Source: Acanthacorydalis orientalis
Lineage: Eukaryota; Arthropoda; Insecta; Megaloptera; Corydalidae
Assembly: GCA_034766995.1 (NCBI GenBank)
Contig: CM068315.1
Span: 39,106,318 to 39,170,317 of the forward strand
DNA length: 64,000 nt
Direction: 5' to 3'
The position numbers and the translations under genes are program-made. The notes under the pieces are model-generated. The model had not been told where the DNA came from, ran no database searches, and was given only the letters and a program-made list of their open reading frames with translations. Shown here piece by piece: positions 57,782 through 64,000 of the stretch. Numbering within the stretch: the stretch's first letter is position 1; each line of letters starts with the position of its first letter.

Positions 57782-59273
57782 GTACATCGTAGCGTAGGAA
57801 CATTTTCGTTTAAATATGGTAATAATTCATTTGGTCGATTGTATCTTCCTAACAGCTATAACAATTCCCTAAACCGAAATTATTTAAATCATGCATACTC
57901 GTATCTGTAATACTTTTTCTCTGTTATTCTAAACTTATTTTGATTAATGTCAATAATCAAATGAAAACAATAAGTTTTTTTTTTATTATATGCCTACAAT
58001 GTTTTTTCGCTTCCAATCCGAACCTATTTTATCTAGTTGATCTTCAGAATCGTTGTTTTGAAATTATTAGTCTGTATTTATTGCGTCTATGTGATCGGTA
58101 CTCTATAACTGATACGAAAAAAATAATACTATTTCATACTAAAGCTTACATGTATTTTTTTGTACATATATGTATTAAAAAAAATGTAAAAACCGAAAAA
58201 CATGTATAAATACAATCGTTAAATTTGTACTGTAAAATATGAGTTTTGTAAAGTGTACAATCAATACTCAAACACAAAAATCTGTAGTGTGTGTATATAC
58301 AAACTACAAATTTTTTTCAGTTTTGTGTAATACCGTTTTGACAGACATGTATGTTAGTTTGAATGAATAAAATGTACTGGATGTGTATTCAGAACGTTGT
58401 TTTTAAGTAGGATTATTTTTTGTTTGAAAAAATGATAAATTATAGTATAAGACCGTTCTACACAATGGTCGAGTCTGAAACGTGAAAACATCAATTTTTC
58501 AATTGTACAAATCAACTGTTAAATGTTACGTATGTGTTCAACAATAGTTATTTATGTATATACGTGTGTTTGTGTGTGTGTGTACGTGTGTATATACATA
58601 TTACTCGGCCATGTTTGTATGTATGTATCAAATAATGAACACCGTTGTCAATTATTGTATCGTATCGACGTTTTCCAGACCTAAATGTGTCGCGGAGCGT
58701 GAATTTACATTCCATGCGAAAAAAAAATGTTATGTGCAGGGATTTGAAACAGTGCATGTATGTATTATCCATAAACAAGTTTCATTTATGCACGTACGTA
58801 TTTTCAAACAGATCCGAAGTGCGGTAGAGGCGTATCAGAACAAACATTCGTATATGTACAAACATATTCACCCTCTCTCACACACATATACAGAGAGAGA
58901 TAAAGCACAAACGACTTTGTATTTTAAAATGTGTCTATATTTAGAGTATGTTTTAACATTGAGTTTATCTCTAATATAGGAATATGATAAACAGTTTTAA
59001 GTTCGAGGACCAGAAAATATTCAGCATCTAGCCAATATGGATCGCGTATTTTAATGAAAATAGGAAGTTGTTGTACAGCAGTGTCATTTTAAAATCGTTT
59101 TACGATTTTTTTCATAAAATAATATTAAAGTATTTGAGATATTTGTTCAGAATTTTTTTTTTATATTAATGGTAAGTAACGTTTCATTTGAAACGAAAAT
59201 TTGTGTAGTTGCATTTTGAACACGAGTACTGATGGTCTACCTGCTTTCCCTGTTGTAATCTCCTTAACTTTCT
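57782..59273. other. Stretch without a recognisable gene
   Basis: The forward ORF at 58554-58979 (141 codons) overlaps simple (TG)n, (CA)n and (GA)n motifs and has no family signature; the reverse ORF at 58548-58778 is its shadow. No splice-bounded exon was recognised. Confidence 0.35.
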
Positions 59274-59280
59274 CACACAT

Positions 59281-59333
<53 letters not shown>
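59274..59333. repeat. (CA)n-(TA)n microsatellite
   Basis: About eleven CA units, then nineteen TA units, the same order as at 31.45 and 38.7 kb. Confidence 0.96.
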
Positions 59334-59336
<3 letters not shown>

Positions 59337-59559
59337 AAAGTGTTGTTCAATGTGTTTGTCTTCATTGTCTGAAGAAAATTGAAATAAAAGGAACGGAAAT
59401 AGAAGTTTTGAAGAATGTCTATCTAGGCTAGTTTATCAACAGAGATAGACCATTTACTAAAGAAGTAAGCAGTAGAAAAAAATGGGCTGGAGTTCATTTG
59501 AACGAAACGACTAATATTAGTGGTACCTAAAAGTAAACCATTATTTTATATACAGTTGT

Positions 59560-60300
59560 TTGAGTTAGTTTGTGTCTTGAACATTTTTGAATTTTTTTAG
59601 AACTGTTTGTTGACTCTGTTTTTGTACAATAAATCTTATTGTTTATTAAGGGTAAAATGTCTAAGCCCAAAATCAGCGAAGAACATTTGAGACATTGCAA
59701 GCAGCTTTTTTCTGCTTAGGAATTGAATGCCACCAAAGCCGCAAAGGCCATTAATGAAATTTACAGGAAAATCATGTCAGTAAACAGATCTCAATCCTGA
59801 TTTCGACAGTTCTTTCGGGTCATAAGTCAGGGTTAACGTTACAAGAGGTCCTTCTGTACATTTGGTAGGATATACGTGAGGTCATTCACTTTGAATTATT
59901 AAAACTGGGTGAAATAATTACCTTAGAGGTCTATTGTCAACAATTAAAGATACTAATCCAAAAGTTGAAGGATAAACGTCCAAGTTTACTCAATTGAAAA
60001 GGGATAATTTTTCACCATGATAATGCACACCCTCTTATACCAAAAATGACCCGCGAAAAAAATCGAGACCTGAATTGGGAAGTTATACCCACCGTTATTC
60101 GCCAAACGTCAATAAAAAATTCCGTTATGTGGCCGAAATAAAAACTTAACACTTAGTCAACTATTTTGATTCGAACCCAAGATTTTTTTTATAAAAAGAG
60201 AATTGAAATTTTGAAAAACAGATTGAGAGAGGTTATTAATAATGATGGCAATTATATTTTGTAGTAGTGTCTAATAAAAATTAAAAAAATAAAGTTTTAT
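59560..60300 (+). pseudogene. mariner transposase pseudogene with internal deletion
   Basis: An ATG at 59657 begins MSKPKISEEHLRHCKQLFSA, a stop, then ELNATKAAKAINEIY, the N-terminal HTH of a mariner transposase. After a deletion the frame resumes near 59895 with HFELLKLGEIITLEVYCQQL, RPSLLN, GIIFHHDNAHPLIPKMTREK, then NRDLNWEVIPTVI and later FFYKKRIEILKNRLREVINN + DGNYI. These match the catalytic half (E-LKPGETVTAEVYCQQL, GVIFHHDNARPHTA-MTREK, GWEVLPHPPYSPDL, GIEKLP-RWQ-VIDNDGEYI). HHDN keeps its Asp; the first Asp motif is lost. No right terminal repeat: the LINE fragment starts within 20 bp. Confidence 0.88.
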
Positions 60301-60317
60301 GTTGTATTATAAAATAA

Positions 60318-60652
60318 TGGTTCACTTCCTACGGTAGCGAAACATGGGTGCTTAACCCCAAAATCATTCAGACTCTAAACAACATAGAGAAGTATGGAAA
60401 TATGCACGCTCGGAATAACAAGAAGAGATAGGAAAAGTATAGAATGGATACGAAAACACAGAAGTCACAGATGTAATAAGAAGAGAACTAAGGAATACAA
60501 AAAGATCAAAAAAATGGATAGATGGGATAAGAAAATTAAAAATTTTATAGGAAATCAGTGGAAAAGATAGCCATTCTCAATCGTACAAAATTAAAAATCA
60601 TGGAAGATGTTTTTATCCACCAGTGGATTGACTGAGGTTGATGTTGATGATA
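60318..60652 (+). mobile_element. Non-LTR retrotransposon (RTE-like LINE) 3' fragment
   Basis: Starts YGSETWVLNPKIIQTLNNIE, the conserved YGSETW motif after the RT of RTE-type LINEs. Then, in broken frames, RNNKKR, WIRKHRSHRCNKKR and KKWIDGIRKLK. The 3' end, ttatccaccagtggattgac + tgaggttgatgttgatgat, matches the copy at 38121-38690 (ttatccagcagtagatta, then cagaggctgatgatgata). The 5' part is missing, as is usual for LINE insertions. Confidence 0.85.
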
Positions 60653-60679
60653 ATTATATATATATATGTACACACAGAC

Positions 60680-60725
<46 letters not shown>
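60653..60725. repeat. (TA)n microsatellite following the LINE tail
   Basis: Two TA runs (60653-60667, 60681-60725) around tgtacacacagacgtg, then a short (GA)n at 60727-60738. It begins exactly where the LINE tail ends. Confidence 0.95.
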
Positions 60726-60728
<3 letters not shown>

Positions 60729-60738
60729 AGAGAGAGAT

Positions 60739-61283
60739 AATACATGTTTTAAATTGGAAAGAAAATAACGACGTAATTGTGTTTTACAAAAGTTGATTCT
60801 CATAAATTTATTCGGGTTGTTCTGAAGGTAACTGAATAAAAGTTTAAACTTACTGTGTAAAAGTTAACGACATTCACAAACTCTTCTTCGCTTCGTTGTC
60901 TCTTCACATAGATAAAAATGTCTCCGTGAAGTCCCTTTACATTTATGGGTCCGTCTTTTTTACAGTCTTTTGAGAATTCTTTTACAGTTTTCTGAAAAAC
61001 TGTTCAAGTGAATTAAAATAAAACGAGAGTCTAAGTTAAGATTCTTCAATGACTAAATAAAGTACTCGTAAGAAATCAGCGAGAAAGCCCTAATAGATCT
61101 GTAAAATGTGGATAAAAGTTTTTAATCTTCTAATTATGTTTCTTAGGTTCGTTTCTTTTGTAGTTACTGCAACTGGTTTTGATTTTTTTGATTTAAATTG
61201 ATTAAAAATTAACTTAAAATTTAATTTAATCAATAAAAAGTAAAAACCGATCCTAGAAGAATACAATTAAATCAGTTGTAAGT
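60739..61283. other. AT-rich stretch without a recognisable gene
   Basis: Nothing was recognised on either strand. Confidence 0.4.
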
Positions 61284-61686
61284 AGGGCCAGATTTACACT
61301 AGGAGCCGATATTGGGCCACTAATCAAATGCTGCTCCTTTCGCCCCTCCCTCCAAATTTTGTTTAAATGAGTGAAGAAAAATCCGTGACTGTTGATAATT
61401 TTGAGAACATTTCAACAAAAAAAAGATCATTTGATCACTAAAAAATTTGTAAAATTTTCCATTCATTTAATTTATTTAAAAAATCGAAATTGACATGTAG
61501 TAAATAGATCATATGATACACATTTATATTTAAGATTTCATTTCACATTTTTTCTAGATTTAATTTTTCATTTTACATTTGAGCTACCTGTAAATCGAAA
61601 TTATGATTGAAAATAAAATTTCCAGCTTTTGAAAATTTGCCACCCTGGGCAGTGGGCTATGTTTTCCCTGTCTAAATCTTACATTG
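61284..61686. mobile_element. hAT-type MITE candidate
   Basis: The left end agggccagatttacac, then taggagccgatattgggcc; the right end read in reverse is taagatttagacagggaaaa, then catagcccactgcccagggt. The gccagattta and cccactgccc phrases are typical of hAT MITEs (cagggccggattta ... ccctgggcggc). The inverted match is imperfect and no 8-bp target duplication was resolved. There is no transposase. Confidence 0.6.
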
Positions 61687-63032
61687 GTCGTAAACCGTAC
61701 CCTTCATATTTAAGTATATTTAATGGTAAAGTGTGATATTTGACACTTTATCAAATATTTGGTAGCATGTTTCTAATAATGAGTTATTCTTTATCAAATT
61801 TATTTGATTGGTGAATAATGTCATGAGAAATTTAATCGTTAAGGATAATGTTTTCTAAAATTACTGCATTGTGTTTAATCTGTTGTTATGACGAACGGTT
61901 CAGACAGAGATTTTTTTTAGTTAATTTTTCGACTGTATTCGTTGCGGTAAGGATTATGAGAGATAAGAATTAAAGAATACAGCGATGAAAGTAAAAAAGA
62001 GTTGATTTATACTGTTTTGGTGTATAAAGTATGATATATGAGAGTAAATAAGAACAAAATGAAGAGAAAAATAAATATCTTTCGAATATAAAAACATATT
62101 TGTTTAGTTCACAGCTATTTTTACAGTAGATTGAAAAATTATTTGTTTAAAAAATGAGATTCTTACTTGTAAGAAGAATTTGTATAATGAAAGACATTTT
62201 TTCATTGAACATTAATATTTACAACTGATCGATTTGTAAAGAAAACTATCTATATTGTAGATTTCCAATTTTTGACACAAAAAAATTCATATAATAAAAA
62301 TTCATATGAAAATTTGAATTTTTGAAACTAGTTTTTTTTTCTTCTTTATAATCGAATAATTATTACTAAAAATATTCGTAATAATTATTCTTCAGTAAAA
62401 TATTCGTAGTTATTTGACTAAAAATCAGACATTTTGCAAATAATTAACGCGACTGATAATTGTTAGATTTTTGTAGTAGAATGAACTATTTTTCATTTTT
62501 TGTTTATGAAACATTAAACGAATTTTCAAAAAAATATATTCGTTATACGAAAAAAATATTTTTCTAATAAATGGTATTAATTTTTTTTCTTAATTGAAAT
62601 TTTTTATATACAAGGCTCAAGAAGCCATTTTTTTAAAAAAATCGATTTTCAATAGAATCATTTCCATTATTACAACATATGATAAATTAGTAGCGATATT
62701 TCTATGTATATTATAGATACTTATTTGTATAAAAATCAGAAATTTCGGATAAAAAAGTTTTTCGAATCATCGGTTTTTTTTTCTACAAAAAGTAATTTTC
62801 AATTAAAATAATACTGAATCTTCATAATAAAAGCAGAAAGTATTGAGGTTGTGTTCGTGTATTGCCTTGGTATACTTTCAGTTGTTCTTATGGATTAGGT
62901 ATATATTTAATGGGTTTATTTAAAATAAGTATGTCATAGCTAATCTGACCTGACTTCACTCGTTTTTGTATTTACAAAAGACATGAATGTATATAAAAAT
63001 CTATCTATCTATATATATATATATATATTAGT
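61687..63032. other. Very AT-rich stretch without a recognisable gene
   Basis: No exon or transposon was recognised; long A- and T-runs dominate. A (TA)n tract lies at 63012-63029. Confidence 0.4.
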
Positions 63033-63035
63033 CTT

Positions 63036-63054
63036 ATTTTCCTACCAACCTAAT
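63036..63054. mobile_element. Solo mariner right end
   Basis: The sequence ttattttcctaccaaccta, then ata, equals the right terminal repeat of the 17668/53506 mariner family. No left end precedes it; a (TA)n tract lies directly upstream. Confidence 0.7.
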
Positions 63055-63056
63055 AT

Positions 63057-63148
63057 TAAAAAATCGCAAAAATTAAAAAAAAACTTGATTTTCTAATTTT
63101 TGTATTTTTTTAATACTTTTATGTGTAAGCCTAAATTGAATCACCTAT
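63057..63148. repeat. Small palindromic MITE-like repeat, copy 3
   Basis: The left half, tattaaaaaatcgcaaaaat, and right half, tttaatacttttatgtgtaa + gcctaaattgaatca, match copy 1 at 14847-14957, with the outer part of the left arm missing where it meets the solo mariner end. Confidence 0.7.
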
Positions 63149-63159
63149 ATATACATATA

Positions 63160-63564
63160 CCATATATCTCGGCGTATAAGGTGACTCTTAAAACGCAACA
63201 AAATGTTCAAAAAATAGATCATCTTATACGCCCAATACAAAAACAGAACCTTTAAAATAACAAGAATAATTTATTGTGCTTATAAAGAAATTAAATTCTT
63301 TATTTTAAAAAAAGAAACTTAAACTTTCGTATATAAAATAAATTCATTGAATAATTCGTTTTAAATAAAAAATTTTAAAAATAAAATACATAGCCATAGC
63401 CTTCTAAATACAAGGCGTGCATGATGTTTTAATACACATTATATCAAAACAAGGTGCTTCCCCGAGTTTCATTTTTGAAATTTTAAATCGAAAAATGTCC
63501 CCCTAATTTTGATTTTTGACATAAAATTATATTAGAACATGTGAAATAGGTGTTTAATTTAGGA

Positions 63565-63636
<72 letters not shown>

Positions 63637-63700
63637 AATTTTATCTTAAAATTTCGTCATCGTCTTATACGTAGATCACCTTATACGCCGAGATATACGG
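63160..63700. mobile_element. Terminal-inverted-repeat element (pogo-like?)
   Basis: The left end ccatatatctcggcgtataa + ggtga and the right end read in reverse, ccgtatatctcggcgtataa + ggtga, match at nearly every position over 25 bases. Inner sub-terminal repeats (catcttatacgccca on the left, cgtcttatacgtaga on the right) reinforce this. The TA at 63158-63159 fits a Tc1/mariner/pogo target on the left; the right flank is tt. No transposase. A (CT)n-(TA)n microsatellite (63565-63637) has grown inside. Confidence 0.8.
63565..63637. repeat. (TC)n-(TA)n microsatellite
   Basis: About twelve TC units, then TA runs with a single tgta interruption, inside the element 63160-63700. Confidence 0.96.
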
Positions 63701-63704
63701 TTTG

Positions 63705-63707
<3 letters not shown>

Positions 63708-63793
<86 letters not shown>
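63708..63793. repeat. (TA)n-(TG)n microsatellite
   Basis: About 34 TA units followed by about eight TG units, starting 8 bp after the end of the element 63160-63700. Confidence 0.97.
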
Positions 63794-64000
63794 ACGTATA
63801 TTGAATTTTTATGGATAAGACTATGTATTTTGTAACAGCTGAAGGGCAGTGAACCAGTAAAAGCACATAAATAAATAAATATAGAAGCACAAATAATGAA
63901 TCAATGGAGAATGCAATGATGTTATTAGACGAGCTGGAACGTGGTCGTTTCGCATTGGTTTTCTATTTGTTTTGTTTTGGATATGTGTATGTTAGGTGTT
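63794..64000. other. Window end, no recognisable gene
   Basis: Unique-looking sequence, no exon or repeat recognised before the window is cut. Confidence 0.4.

Noticed and set aside
58554..58979. 141-codon forward ORF
   Set aside because: Contains (TG)n, (CA)n and (GA)n stretches, has no domain, and the opposite strand is open over part of it too; most likely chance.

Overview
The window looks like nuclear DNA of an insect, possibly a hymenopteran. It is very AT-rich, contains one recognisable spliced exon, and is otherwise non-coding DNA filled with decayed transposons and long (TA)n microsatellites. The organism call is inference from base composition and transposon types (mariner of several subfamilies, piggyBac, hAT, pogo/Tigger, RTE-like and I-like LINEs). 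No bacterial, viral or organellar sequence was seen.

Only one host exon is recognised with good support. It lies at 5916-6013 on the + strand and encodes 32 codons of the N-terminal WD40 region of tomosyn (syntaxin-binding protein 5, Lgl superfamily). Correct splice signals flank it, and the split codon at its 3' end fits the expected isoleucine. The simplest reading is that much of the window is introns of this gene, perhaps holding other genes. No second tomosyn exon was found. A small ORF at 33286-33543 and several GC-richer stretches (about 19.0-19.4, 28.8-29.3, 42.6-43.0, 43.5-43.85, 47.7-48.3, 54.5-54.7 kb) are the best places to look for other exons or conserved regulatory DNA.

Layout: 0-5.3 kb holds three mariner relics and one copy of a palindromic repeat family. 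5.3-7.4 kb holds the tomosyn exon and a compound microsatellite. 7.4-8.8 kb is a Tigger relic. 9.6-13.4 kb is a piggyBac cluster of two families, with TTAA target sites. 14-23 kb holds mariner relics, palindromic repeats and microsatellites, including a mariner nested in a palindromic repeat. 24.1-24.5 kb is a hAT MITE. 30.3-31.0 kb is a piggyBac-type MITE. 31.4-32.6 and 36.4-37.5 kb are two near full-length dead mariners. 34.4-35.2 kb is a second Tigger copy. 38.1-38.7 kb is a LINE fragment. 44.7-45.3 kb is a hAT transposase relic. 50.5-50.9 kb is a second hAT MITE. 52.5-53.2 kb is an I-type LINE 3' end. 53.5-63.7 kb holds more mariner relics, a second RTE-like LINE fragment, another hAT-like MITE and a terminal-inverted-repeat element.

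Every transposase seen is broken by stops, frameshifts or deletions, so nothing here is autonomous. About forty (TA)n tracts occur, often joined to (CA/TG)n, (GA/CT)n or a (TATATG)n array. I found no convincing sign of a new functional system. The most unusual signals are structural: a mariner end copied together with its flanking DNA, an 80-bp mariner derivative resembling human MADE1 in design, a palindromic repeat family, and a perfect 32-bp palindrome.
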